Assembly: GCF_026230105.1 (NCBI RefSeq) | Contig: NC_079478.1 | Location: forward strand, 15,143,653-15,207,652 | Length of the DNA: 64,000 nt | Source: Diorhabda sublineata | Taxonomy: Eukaryota; Arthropoda; Insecta; Coleoptera; Chrysomelidae | Direction: 5' to 3' | Shown here: piece after piece, positions 10,745 through 22,316 of the stretch | Layout of the letters: every line of letters starts with the position of its first letter | How positions within the stretch are numbered: position 1 is the first letter of the stretch | Made by a program: the position numbers and the translations under genes | The notes under the pieces: generated by a model | What the model saw: the letters and a program-made list of their open reading frames with translations, nothing else | What the model was told of the DNA's origin: nothing | Databases searched by the model: none

Positions 10745-11795
10745 ACAAAGGTCGCTAGGTAAGTTTTGAGATATGGCAGCACTGATGTGAATATGTCAAA
10801 TCTGATATAACCATTTTTAATAGTGAAGTTACTTAATATGAAATATCATACGGGTGCCATTTGTGTTATTTACAGAAGCTCCAAACATTTATCTAGATAA
10901 AAAAATGGAATTAAATCAGAAACATTTTCGTGCGATCATTTTCGACAATTTTCAACGTAGATTAAACCAACAGCAGTGAGTCGATTAACTTTCTTCGTGA
11001 TTAAGCATCATCTCGAACCACCGTGTTTCGTAGGTTTTCCGAAATCAAACGTGATCGCAATTCGTTCCAGGATATAGTTTTCAGGGCATTAGTTCCAGAA
11101 GCATACATTTAATATTGCACGAACACTTGGCTGCCCAAAATATTTATACGCGATGTATACCGCATAATTTCACAATCGCTTAAAAAAACCTCCTGTGGAT
11201 TGGTGTAAAGAAATGTTGAAAAAACATCATTCGAGGTACTTCAAAAGACATCTATAAGAACATGACAGGCAACGAATCATGGGTCTATGCATGTGAATTC
11301 AATGCTAAACAACAATTGATTACATGAGTTTTTCTTGACGATCCTAATCCAACAAAATTTGTTTGCGTACGAAGCACTTCGACGCAAACGGTCGGAATAA
11401 CTGTACATGTCGCCATGGTTCCATTAGAGCAAAGTAGAACAGTTCATTCTGAATTGTACACTAGCATTTGCTTGCTAGAAGTGTTCGAAATCAGGGAAAC
11501 AAATCGCAGAAGACGACTCATTCTCCACCACGACAACGCGAGCTCTCACACATCAATTTAAACATAAACGTTCCTGCAGAACAAAAATAAACTGGGAGGT
11601 TAACAATTTTCTACACACGAAGAAGCGGTTGATGCGTCCAAATCACCTTACCAAATCACATGTTTTAAAGGTACCTCAATTATCAAAGTGTATTGATCTT
11701 TTGGATGGAAAATATTTTGAAAAAAAAATAAAACCACCTCCAATTACAAATATTTATTTTCATTTGTCTATCTCAAAACGTAGTAGTAGAACATT
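10745..11795 (+). mobile_element. mariner element with decayed transposase
   Basis: Imperfect terminal repeats contain AGTTTTGAGATA near 10762-10773 and its inverse TATCTCAAAACG near 11769-11780. Between them fragments of mariner transposase follow in order: FRAIIFDNFQRRLNQQQ (start of the N-terminal HTH), DWCKEMLKKHHSRYFK, a GDESW-like block around 11270-11310 (GNESWVYACEF), AKQQLI, FLDDPNPTKFVCVRSTST, VAMVPLEQSRTVHSELY, then NRRRRLILHHDNASSHTS, which holds the second catalytic aspartate. The first aspartate position reads GNES rather than GDES. The C-terminal part with the third aspartate is mostly gone, and stops and frameshifts occur throughout. The DNA-cutting enzyme of this copy is dead. 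Confidence 0.75.
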
Positions 11796-11799
11796 GTGA

Positions 11800-12570
11800 A
11801 GTGTTGAAAGTTTGGCCAATGGGAAAGGAATTGTTAGAATACTCACGAAATGACTGGCAAGTTAGGTCATACTAGTATAGTAGTTCAAGTAGTGTATTTG
11901 AAATATAAATTTGGTATAAAGTAGTGGACAGTAAATGTGCATTTACATTTATCTCGTCCATTGCATTAGGATGAATTGTCTTTAAATACAATGAGAATAA
12001 TCTTTGAGATGTAAAAACGATTTAATTTTATTCTGTAGATGTGGCGAGAAATTAGTTTGTTACGCCGCTGGTCAATATTATGAAATGAATAATTCAATCA
12101 GCTCGAGCATCATTTGAACATTAATAACTGATTTCACATTTACGTTAGACTCTCGTTCAATTTTTGAAATATTGTGACAATATACGTAATATTAACATGA
12201 TGCGATTAACTATTGTAATGTTTGTTAATATTTTGACCTTTTTTCACGTGATTTATCTTACCAAATTTTGCAACTTTCTGCCATTCAAAACTGGCACTTT
12301 TTCAATTGTTGCTACAAGATTTACTTAGTATTATCCAATCAACAGGTGCGTATTGGAAAAATGTACCTAAGCCTAAATAAATTAAAGAAGGAATTTGTTG
12401 ACAATACAAGTTGTTTAAGGTTGAAATTTCAAACATTTTATGGTATTACATAAACGATGGAAAATATCGCATCAGCTTTTGTCGAGGAAACAGTGCTTCG
12501 AATGGTCGATCATAGAAAGTTTTTCTAAGAAACGGTAACAAGTCGATGCTAGAGCAAGAGATATTACAAC
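11800..12570. other. no gene seen
   Basis: AT-rich sequence between two mariner copies; short frames only. The 12430-12570 part has a few open codons on both strands without a family motif. Confidence 0.5.
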
Positions 12571-12573
12571 CTA

Positions 12574-13696
12574 TAAGGGTGGTCCCAGAAGTACTTGACC
12601 CAACAAAGAAAATACAAGCATTTTGGGAGAAAATTTTCCAACGTAATCTCCTTTTAGTTCCATACACTTTTCCCGGCGATATTCAATAAGTTTGATACAC
12701 TTTTTATAGTAAGAACAGTCAAACTTGTCAAAATAGCCATTAATTGTCGACATCACCTATTCATTGTTGGAAAATCTGACCACCGCGCCATTTTTTCAAA
12801 TCTCGGAACAGAAAATAATGCGATGGGGCTAAATCTGGCGAATAAAGTGCATGAGATAGCAATCCAAACTTTAATTCATTAATTTTGGCCATTGTAATAA
12901 CGGATGTGTGAACTGGTGCATTGTCTTGATGGAACAACACTTTCTTTCTAGCCAAATGCGGCAGTTTTGGCTTGATTTCTTCGCTAAAACGTTGCAATAA
13001 ATTCGCATAATACTCGCTGTTGATGGTTCTTCCTTTTTCAAGCTAGTCAATGAGAATTATCCTACGCGCATCCCAAAAAACCGACGCCATTACCTTGCCT
13101 GCAGATGGAACGGTCGTTGCATTCTTTGGAACCGGTTCTCTCTCTTCAGACCATTGTTTTGATTATTCTTTTGTTTTGGGTGTAAAGATATGAACCCATT
13201 TTTCATCCATGAATATGAAACGGCGCAAAAATTTGGCTGTATTTCTGTAAAATATTGCCAAATACTCGATTTTGAAATTCCTACTATATTTGCTAGCTTG
13301 CGTACTTTCAGTCAACGATCATCCAGTACCACTTTGTGGATTTTCTTCGACAGTTCTGAAGTGGTCGACCACTGCGATGCTGGTCTTTGCAGGTCGTACG
13401 GTCTCGTTTAAACTCTGCTACCCAATATTTTACTGTTGATAACGAGGGAGAAGTCTCACCCAGACTAGAATGTAGGTCAACTTTTATATTGATTGGCCTA
13501 AGACCAATTTTTTCCATGTTTACAAATTCACTGAAAACGTTCACTACTGATGGCTGCTAAACGAATATTAAATAATGTGACGTCTTCAAACTTGAAACAT
13601 ATACTGTATAGATTGTGTACTTTTTAATACGGTGGTATTTTTCAAGCAACTATCGCCATCTCTAGGTCATGCCAGGTACTTCTGGGACCATCCTCG
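12574..13696 (-). mobile_element. mariner element with clear TIRs and TA duplication
   Basis: The left end reads TAAGGGTGGTCCCAGAAGTA from 12574 and the right end, read inward on the minus strand from 13696, starts CGAGGATGGTCCCAGAAGTA. Each is flanked by TA (12572-12573 and 13697-13698), the duplication expected for mariner insertion. The length of 1,123 bp is slightly below the usual 1.3 kb. The transposase runs on the minus strand. The shared core GGTCCCAGAAGTAC within both ends makes the boundaries secure. Confidence 0.88.
12590..13546 (-). pseudogene. mariner transposase pseudogene
   Basis: Reading from 13546 downward: N-terminal HTH region (ETSPSLSTVKYWVAEFKRDR, QHRSGRP), then after lost sequence FIFMDEKWVHIFTPKT (first catalytic aspartate kept), SAGKVMASVFWDARR, EYYANLLQRFSEEIKPK, FHQDNAPVHTS (second aspartate kept), YSPDLAPSHYFLFRDLKKW, and the C-terminal KCMELKGDYVGK. 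In active mariners the third catalytic residue is the aspartate of APSDY; here it is histidine (APSHY). The second HTH between GRP and MDEKW is largely degraded, and several frame changes and stops split the frame. The protein would bind TIRs and cut DNA if intact; as it stands it is dead. Confidence 0.88.
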
Positions 13697-13699
13697 TAC

Positions 13700-14450
13700 G
13701 TGAAGAAAAAAAGAAAGTAAAACTTTGTGTGTATATTTATTCCATCTTGCACAAAGTTTGTTCAGGTTGATTCTTCAAGATCTGATCTAACTAAACCGTC
13801 AACTGGAAGAAGTCACACGCGATGTATGGTACCATTTTTTATTATTAATATTAAATACCTTAAATTATGATTTGTATGATTCAGACACTATATTTTTAGC
13901 TTTTAAGTCTGTTTACTACGACTCTGATTTTAATAGTAGGTCACACAAGTCAGATTGAAAAAACAAGCTGGATAATTTGCTCTAGCAATTTAATATATTA
14001 TATACTAAGATTTCTTAGGGTGTTGATGATCTATCTATATTAATAGTACGCTGAACCGTCTAAGTAAGCATAGGGCAATAATGGCAATATAAAAAAATTG
14101 AAAAATATTTTTGTAACTTCATGCCATCAACAGTTTGCCATTCTAAGCCGAAGTATTGTTTTTCTTTTGTCCAAACTATGTAACTCATTTAGGTCTTCCA
14201 TAACACAATAATACCATATCTTCTTTCATCTTCCTATTTTTAGCATTTTTTAATTTCTCAACGAACACCACCAACTATAATAGGTTCTTTGTAAAATTCC
14301 TCCAATGCTTTATTACTTCTTTTCTATCAGTCTTCTCTTGTGTTTTTGCTCTGTAGATTCTCTAAGTATCTCTTTTTCCTACCTGTCTAACATATCTTCT
14401 TTGAGCTACCTTAATATTTTTTTTATTACCTATGTATATTTTATAGCCTG
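13700..14450. other. no gene seen
   Basis: AT-rich, short frames only. The 14150-14440 part is rich in pyrimidine tracts without a recognisable product. Confidence 0.5.
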
Positions 14451-14454
14451 AACA

Positions 14455-15480
14455 GTTATAAGTGAAAATGTAGATACCACAAGAGAAAGCTCAATGCGTG
14501 TCATGGTTCATAGAGACGAAATCAGATACACAGGTTTAATGGAACTTCAGTACAAAATTCCAAAGAGATCCATCATCCAGACCCTCCATCCGTGCATAAC
14601 ACACAAGCTTCGTGAGCACCGGATCATTATTGCATAAAAGTGGAGCCGGACAATCCAGCACAAGTCGAAAACGACAAATATTCCAACACAATTCGAAAAC
14701 TTCAATTCGTCAGGCTTCAAGGCAACTCCAAATGCCTACAACCACAATCCACAGGGTTCTGCATAAACAGTAGCGTCGATATTCCTATAAGGTACAGTTG
14801 CTGCAAGCACCGTTACCAACAGATCGACCAAAACGTGTGGAATTTGCCGTAGACATGTTACAACATATTGAGCATGAATAAGATTTCTTGAAAGAGGTGT
14901 GTCTCAGTGATTTGGCCACGTTCTATGTTTCTGGTACAATAAACCGCCACAACGTACGAATTTGGGGTTCTGAAACCCCACATGCAGTAGTCGAGCTTCA
15001 ACGAGACAACCCAAAGGTTAATGTGTGGTGTAGGCTTATGCACAACAAAATCATTGGTCCTTTCTTCTTCATAGAAACTACAGTTACTGGCTGCGTGTAC
15101 CTGGATATGCTTCAAAATTTTGTTCTTCCTCAGTTGGAAGAGTTACATCCGATTATTTACTTCCAATAGAATGGTGCACCACCACACTGGTTGACATCAG
15201 TTCGGGAACACCTCAACGGAACTTTTGCCAACCGATGGATTGGACGAATGGCCCAATTCCATAGCCACCAAGGTCTCCGAACATAACACCCCTCGACTTC
15301 TTCTTGTGGGGTTATTTAAAGGACATTGTTTACCGGATACCGGACACATTGATGACTTGAAATTCCGCATTACATAAGCTTTTAGTACAATCACAGACGA
15401 CATCTTACAGCGTACCTGGGTTGAAATTGATTACAGACTGGAAGGGCTTAGGTCCACCAACGGTGTACTAAAAAAACCTT
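14455..15480 (+). pseudogene. IS630/Tc1-mariner superfamily transposase pseudogene
   Basis: From about 14489 one frame with scattered stops reads AQCVSWFIETKSDTQV, SIRAWHTSF-like residues, TGSLLHKSGAGQ, then SIRQASRQLQMPTTTIHRVL (HTH), RPKRVEFAVDMLQHIEH, DFLKEVCLSDLATFYVSG (first catalytic aspartate kept), INRHNVRIWGSETPH, VNVWCRLMHNKIIGPFFF, TVTGCVYLDMLQNFVLPQL, then NGAPPHW, RWIGRMA, and TPLDFFLWGYLKDIVY (third aspartate kept). The normal DGAPPHW is preceded by a stop and has N for D, so the second catalytic residue is lost. A frameshift lies near 15250. The order and motifs are those of a common insect family often listed as mariner- or Tc3-like. No TIRs were identified. Confidence 0.82.
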
Positions 15481-15489
15481 TATTAGTTG

Positions 15490-16110
15490 CAGTAATATAT
15501 GCAAAAGATAGAATATAAATATCTTGTTTATGAATTTTTGAAGTTGTAAAGATAATTTTGGAACATCCTTTGGAACTTAGATTGTATGTTGATATAAAGG
15601 ATAAATCATCTTTTGTCTTCTTACGAGTATTGTATTCTCTAGATTTATCTCAAGACGAAATATTTCCGGTCTTCTTTTCTACTAATTTGATTACAGCTTT
15701 CTTCAATTTATTGAATTCCAATATCAGAGTTAAGTCATCTGAAAACGTTAGTCATTGATTTTCGTTATTAAGTAGTGTTGCATTGTTATTTAATTGAAAA
15801 TTCCGGATCAAAATGCCCATTTCCCTACATTGGAGAGAGCGAATCCGTTTTATTGTACTTTTTGTGTCATTTATTATAATTTCTACTTATTTTTGTAGTT
15901 ATTTCATACGCTCAAACAATGTATGTATGCACAGAAAGTGATTTTTAATTGTAAGAGGGGGGAATTCTTATTTGATTTAAAATAGTTAGTGTATTTTAAA
16001 TAAACAATAATGAGATGCGAACAAAATTTCACATTTTCCTATAGATTCTGAAAGCTGTGGATCAATATAACGTTACAAACAAGTTCTCGAAATGGTTGCC
16101 TAGGTCAGCC
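15490..16110. other. no gene seen
   Basis: A 66-codon frame at 15558-15758 has no recognisable motif and begins just after the transposase relic; it may be element tail. The rest is AT-rich. Confidence 0.5.
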
Positions 16111-16118
16111 CTGTCCAT

Positions 16119-16470
16119 CTACTATGGAATTTCAAAAATTCGGCGAGTTCGAATTTTTTTAATTAATGGTGGACGTGCCTTTAATGAATTTTTTATTGTA
16201 GGTTTATTTATACCATTTCTTTTAAATAATTTCTAGGAAAGTCTATTCATTTATTTCTTTGGTTTCTTTCTGTTCTAGAGCTTTGTAGAATTCTATTTGT
16301 GGTATACAATATGTTTATGTAGAGTAGTTAGTTTGTTTTAAATAAATAGTCGTAGTGAAAATTATTGTAAATAGTAGTAAATATAGTAAATTATTATAAA
16401 TTAAGTGTACTGTTTAGTGTGTAAATAAATTAAGAGAGTAAGAGACAGTATTTATTAATTTACCCCACGA
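16119..16470 (+). repeat. LTR-like dispersed repeat, copy A
   Basis: This copy shares ordered blocks with 44420-44840: ATGGAATTTCAAAAATTCGG, TTTATACCATTTCTTTT then TTTCTAGGAA, TAGAATTCT, ATAGTCGTAGTGAA, AATTAAG then AGTAAGAGACAGTATTTATT. AATTCGGCG near the start and a run of TAAATAA polyadenylation-like signals near the end are common in insect Gypsy or BEL LTRs. No gag or pol coding flanks it, so it would be a solo LTR or fragment. Exact ends and target duplication are not resolved. Confidence 0.55.
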
Positions 16471-16479
16471 AAAGAAAAA

Positions 16480-19400
16480 GTATAAATAAATAACTTTTCA
16501 TATTTAATATTAAAATAAAAATTCAGCATCTTTCGTTATTCAGAAAATCATATAATTCAAATTTTTAGACTTGAAAATATTTATTTGATTGTTATTTCAC
16601 GTTACTTCATTTGTATCCCTTGACAAGTGAGATTCAAAACTAGTTTTGATAGGGAATGCAGCTGTATGCAGCAAAGTAATAGAAAGCTAATACAGCTTTT
16701 GTATTCACACTTTTTACACATAACCTTAAAATTTATGAGAAAAATTGAAAGTTTTTTTATTTTTTAGTTTTTTCTTTTAGTAAAAACATTTTTTTCATAA
16801 TAGCTGGTGTTCCAGCTACACTCTAAATTATTTTAATTGGAATATTTATTTTTCAACTCAATTTTGAATCAATAACGAAAAAACTCTCTAGTTTTCAATC
16901 GAAAATCTTCCCGTCAAAATATCAGTTTTTTCAAAAAGTCGATGAGATATTTGGTCGTTGAAATCTCTGCCTTCTGTTGGTGTGAAAAAATATTACCATT
17001 GCCTTGGTCAATTTTCTCAGAAAAGGCTAAGAAAAAACGGGAAAAAGTCGCATCCGAGAATTTTTTATTAATTATTTGTACAATTTTTGATTATTTTATC
17101 AAATTTCGCACTTTAATTACATGAAAAACGTGTGATTCCATGTTACATTGATAAAGTGATTATAATGTTAAATTTTCAAAATCTAAAAATTGTACATAAT
17201 AAAAAAGTTTAGATTGAAAATTATGCTGCTTTTTCGATATTATATCAAAAAAAGTTTAAAAAATAAATATTTCAAATCAAAAGAATTACAGTGTATTTTG
17301 GACATGGAGTTTTCACTAAAATTCGAGGAAAATGTTTTTTGTACAAGATAAAAATAAAACAACAAACATTTGGTGTTTGAGGTTATGTGAAAAAAGTTAT
17401 CAACTACAACTTGGCTATTCATCCGTCTTTTATCAGGAATTGTAGTTAAGCCGGAAATCGAGATAAATCGTTTTTTACAGTGAAAATCTCAACCCCTTCC
17501 TCTTCCTGAACTCTCAACGCCAATAAATTATTTCTCCTCACATTTTCATTGTATTCTCCTCCTTTGACAATGGCTTTCATCCTACTATTATTTTCGTTCC
17601 ACGTTTTATCATTTTTAAATGTTTTTAACTTTGTCTATGATATCACTTCATTTACACCCCTGCGTAAATGAAGAAATTATATGTACCAGTGCAATAAAGT
17701 GATATTTACGATAACTGGTAATAAAGTTTATCAGATTTTCCCATAAGATATTATAAAAGATGTGTGCGTTGGTTTGATAATTTAATCGTTTCAATTAATA
17801 ATATTCTCTAATAAATATATAATTTCATATTAATGAATAATTAAATCATCAAATTATAGGATTTATCATATTCTCGAAAAAATTGCAGCTTTAAAATAAA
17901 TAATAATTAATGCAATTTTAAACACTGTCGTCATCTTGCGTAGGTGTGTACAATAATTTAGTATAATTACTAATATAATGATATTAAAGAAGGACATCAA
18001 TTATTGGTATGTTAAACATTTTTTAACCCAAAAAATCGTTGACATTGCTCTCAATGGTAGTCATCGAATTGTTTACTTTCACCATCTTTTGCCTGCATTT
18101 CGGACCTTTAATCCGGTTATTTATGGTGTGTCCAATAATATGCAGAACGTTTCGTAAACTTTCGGAGATAAATTATAATTTAGCTTTAACTAGATTCCCA
18201 GTATACAGTAAGGTTCATAAGTAACGCACAGACGTGAACAGCAACATTTATTGTTAGTGATGTAATATGGACTTCGCGTGATAGTAATTCGTAACGTTCA
18301 AATTGGAAAGTTGAAAATTATTGTCAGATGAATTTTTAAGAATGTCATAGCGTTTACGAGATGCTCAAGAGTTATAGGGTTATAGTTAAATTAATGTTGC
18401 ATGTTTTGAAAATGCGGGTAATGACAAAAAAATGATGACTAGCAATGGATGTTTGACATTAGTTTTCTATAGTTCATTTGGAAAGTACGTGTAATAAGGT
18501 CGGTTGCGGGTAACAAGGTTTGCATAAGGAAGGTTATTTTTACTCTATAATATAAACAAAACCACTTTTGCTTTAGTAGAATAATGAAGCCCAAGATTTA
18601 AACACTCTTATAAAAAGGCTTGTAGCATTTGAGGACTTTTCAGAAACTATAAACGGGTTAACTCAATCGTAATCTGAAGTTTGGAAACTAACCCAGATAA
18701 TGTTCATTCTTGCTTTGAAACTGATCGAGTTAATCGGATCGAAATCATATCATATGATGTTTTCCACCCTAGTAGAGCAGTGGGTAAATGCGATCAGCTG
18801 AAAATGATTTCATTTATCTATGGTTTTTTGAACTTTTCACTGATGCTTGTGGTTTTCATACTTTTCGACATCTCTTAACAGGCCATTCGACTTATTGCGT
18901 ATTTCTTCAAACATTTTGAAAACCTTTTGTTTATTTATTGTACCGCAGTATTCACTTCTGATTTATTTACTCTAACCACGAAATTAATTTGTTATCGACC
19001 TCCCACTTCATTCGAAAAATACAATAAAAACACCAAATTGAATTCAATTCTACATCTACCCATCTACACTTAAAATCAAAGTAAATTTTAGTTAATTTAT
19101 ATCCGCTGATCTACAGCTGCCAGGTTGAAAGTTTAAACCACAAAAGATCCACCAGATTACAAATTCATCTCACTCCAACATCTGGGAATCCAGTTCAGGG
19201 CTGCAACCATCTCCGATTTCAATAGATAAGTCCTACCCTTATCTTTAATATATAAATAAATCTGAGTTGTTTTTAATTGTAACTGCTTTAATTTATTTGT
19301 TGGCGAAACTTTGCAAACGTTGATGACTGCTCAATAACAATTATTAAATATCTAGAATCTAGGTTTATACAACTCTATAAATATTATAGAAGTTAATCTA

Positions 19401-19785
19401 TAAATAAGTAATAAAAATGAAAAGTTCTTGTAGATTATGTTTTAAATTTGAAATTTCCACCGAAAATTGAACGCAACGTTCGAAAACTGTGATCAAAATG
19501 TGGTTCTGGGCTAGGATCCCCAAAGAGCTGATAGATAACCTACCATTCCTCAGATTATAGGCCTTTGAAACTGAAATCAGTTTTTATATAAATGCAGAAA
19601 TTTATTTGTATAACAGTAAACAGAGCACTTAAAACTCTTTATAACTCTTGCTGCATTATAAACATGTCCTCCAATATTTGATGGTTTCACAGGTATAAAC
19701 ACAAGCTGTTCTTTTACTTCAGCGAGTGGTACATGGTCTTCTTCATCGTTCGATCTAGAGCTTTTGTAAATCATGCGCTAAAATC
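16480..19785. other. long AT-rich stretch, no gene seen
   Basis: No frame has a recognisable motif. Between 17648 and 17672 there is a small perfect hairpin (TTCATTTAC / GTAAATGAA). Minus-strand 19577-19774 is a 65-codon frame adjoining the LINE remnant and may be its far tail; it shows no domain. Confidence 0.5.
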
Positions 19786-19789
19786 CTTA

Positions 19790-20335
19790 TTTTTCTCGGT
19801 AATTTGTTTTTGGTACTGCTTCACGTAGTTTATTTCCTATGTTCTCAATTGCTTTGTTTATTTCATCTTCTTTTGTGTTTCTCTATTTCTTGTTCTTACT
19901 GATCTGGCTCCTAGTATTCTCCTTCTAATCCTTTCCTCATTTATGTGAAAAGGTTACATTTTCGAACCATCTCAGTTGATTTTCTTCTATGTATTTTTCT
20001 GCATGCTTTGTATTTAATATTTGCCTGTATGTTTCGTTTTCGGTGTCGTTTTCCATTTGACATTTTTTGTTCGTCAAAGGAAGGAACCAGCAAAACAGAT
20101 GCTCAATCACCTTTTATTCTCCTATACACTTCTTGCAGTAGTTGTCCATTATCACTTTCTCTTTCTACAGTCTTGTACCAATAGAACAATGTCCTGTAAT
20201 AACTTCATTAGTCTTATAGTGTTTCGTGAAACTTACTATCTCTTTTGTTTTCTACTCCTTGGTCATTGGCTAAATATCTGGATATCCTGCAAACATATAT
20301 GTTGGTCCATATATTATTTGTTTTTAGAACTGTAG
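19790..20335 (-). pseudogene. LINE reverse-transcriptase 3' end, degraded
   Basis: Minus-strand blocks resemble the C-terminal tail of insect non-LTR retrotransposon polyproteins: TGHCSIGTRL, YCKKCIGE then KVIEHLFC (a Cys-Cys..His..Cys tail), and KHAEKYIEENQLRWFENV, whose ENQLRWF is the usual post-thumb motif (ENQLRWFGHV). It is followed by degraded basic residues (RIRRRILGAR). All blocks are separated by stops and frame changes. The catalytic YADD domain is absent, as expected of a 5'-truncated insertion. The Cys tail and the LRWF block may derive from two overlapping insertions. Confidence 0.5.
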
Positions 20336-20344
20336 ATGAAATAT

Positions 20345-20800
20345 AGTTAGAATAATCATCCCAAAAACCGGTCTCCATCACTACTCCGGCCGATGAATCC
20401 GTCTTTGTTTTATCGGAACTGGTTTATCCTTTGCAATCCTCTTTCTTGATTGTTATTCCATTTCGGAAGTATAGTGGTGGATCCAGGTTTCATCTACAGT
20501 TATGAACTACATCAATAAGACCTGTGAAATGGGGCGAATGCGTTCTTTCGATATTCCGATAGCCTGTTCTATCTCACTAAGCTTAATTCAACAGCCATCT
20601 ATTACCATTAAGTGAACTTTTTGGATGATATCGTCTTCAGTGAAGCTTATACGGCTTCGTTAGAATTCAGCTACCCCATTGTCTAATTTCTCTTTCATTT
20701 GCGAAGACTTATAGCCTATCAAATACAAAATATTTACTGACCGCTTGATACTCAATTTTTTCTATTTTTATAAAAATCGTTACATCGTTTCACTCAACAT
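20345..20800 (-). pseudogene. mariner transposase N-terminal and core fragment
   Basis: From about 20790 down the minus strand gives KIEYQAVSKYFVFDRL (start of the N-terminal domain), LSEIEQAIGISKERI (HTH), then FITVDETWIHHYTSEME, the block that carries the first catalytic aspartate, and PIKQRRIHRPE before WRPVFGMI, equivalent to ..PK..KTVPSAGKVMASVFWD. The part between the HTH and FITVDE is missing. Several frame changes are needed. The C-terminal half is absent. Confidence 0.82.
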
Positions 20801-21544
20801 TTATAGATAAATGTTGACATCTTCGTCGAAAACTTCCCAAACAACTCATGTATTAGTTATGTTATGAAAAACTGGGTATTATAATCAATAGGTTCAACCA
20901 ATCGACTTGCTCAGGTTGCCTAAATTATTGGAAAAAACTTTTATCAAATATTTTTATTCCTAAGCTTAACATAAATCGAAATAATGGCAGGTACTTCATT
21001 TTATAAATCTTCTATGTATGCACTGCTAAAATAGTATTTTTGATCGCACTTTGTAGTATAACAATCGTAATTGCTGGGTCAGTTAGGAAAAAACCATCAA
21101 GGCAAATTAATAATCTATATAACAATTTTAGAAATTCTATAATCAACCTCAAAAGTTAAGGTATACAGGATTTACCAATGATATATTGAAATATTCTTAT
21201 TATAGGCATATGTTCTATTAATTAGCTTAAAAACATTGATAAGCATGGGTTGGGTGTGTCCTGTCTACAGTTTGTCTACTTTCCACGCCTTATATTTTCT
21301 TACAAGAACAAATACGAATTCCAGATAAAAATCCAATGAATTATTACATCGCCCACAATTACTTGCTACTGAGATAAATGATTCATACTTAAATCGCTTA
21401 TTGTATCTGACACAGATACAAATCACAAATTTTGTTACAACACTTTTCAAGAGCAGGTATAATTTTTTTTCTATTATCTATTGAATAGTAGACATTTATT
21501 ACATTGCCTAAAAAACTTTCTAAAGCAGTTAGTTCGTAACATAC

Positions 21545-21935
21545 ATACAAGGTGTCAATCTGAAAACGAACCCTCTTTATTTCATTTAATCAATAGACAA
21601 ATATGTAACTCCACGCCACTCTTATTTTTAGAGGTGATAGCGGAAAGCAGTTCGCGATAAATTTGGTGAAAACTGTAAAACAGCAGTTGAAGGTTTGTTT
21701 TTTTTTTAAATGCTGTTAACTGCTCAACAAAAAACTGGAATGAATCTTATTTATGAGAAATGTAGAAGATCCACTATAAGAAAGAGGGATTATTACGAAT
21801 GATGTCTGAGAAGTTTCCGTCATAAGACATAACAGGAGCATTAGAATGACTACCACGATCGCTCGACTTAGTCACTCTAAAATTTTATCCTATTGGGTAC
21901 CTTTTAACCTGGTACTCTAAATGACGTACAGGTAT
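21545..21935 (+). pseudogene. IS630-type transposase fragment, internally deleted
   Basis: Near 21845-21905 one frame reads LPRSLDLVTLKFYPIGYLLT, matching the block WPPRSLDLTPLDFFLWGYLK that holds the third catalytic residue in the IS630-type family seen at 14.5-15.5 kb. The D of PLDFF is K here. Upstream, around 21712-21780, MLLTAQQKTGMNLIYEK could be the transposase N-terminus, with everything between deleted, but that part is weak. Confidence 0.45.
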
Positions 21936-22316
21936 GCCTACATTACAATAAGTAGAGTATTAGCAAATTATTTGAGTCAAGTACTGGGCTTTGTAGATGA
22001 CTGGAACCTCGCAAGAAGTACTCACGCCCACCAGCAGCCAGAATGGGATTATTAATTGACAATAATATGTAGATCTTGGAAACCACTACCAAATAACAGG
22101 AAAATATGGTCAATATTGATGGTTATGTCTTCAAGATTGTAGACAACTTTGTTTATCTCGTAGTGTTGACGCAATTCAAAATAACACAGCGATCCCATGA
22201 TATTATTGCTTTCTAATTTACAGAATACATATCCGTCCAACTTTGATTCATATATATTAAAAAGAGTGATGAAAATCTACTGCTTACCTGCGAGCTAAAA
22301 ACGCTTCTTCTATATC

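Noticed and set aside
20021..20335. 104-codon hydrophobic plus-strand frame
   Set aside because: Antisense of the LINE remnant carrying ENQLRWF and a Cys-rich tail on the minus strand.
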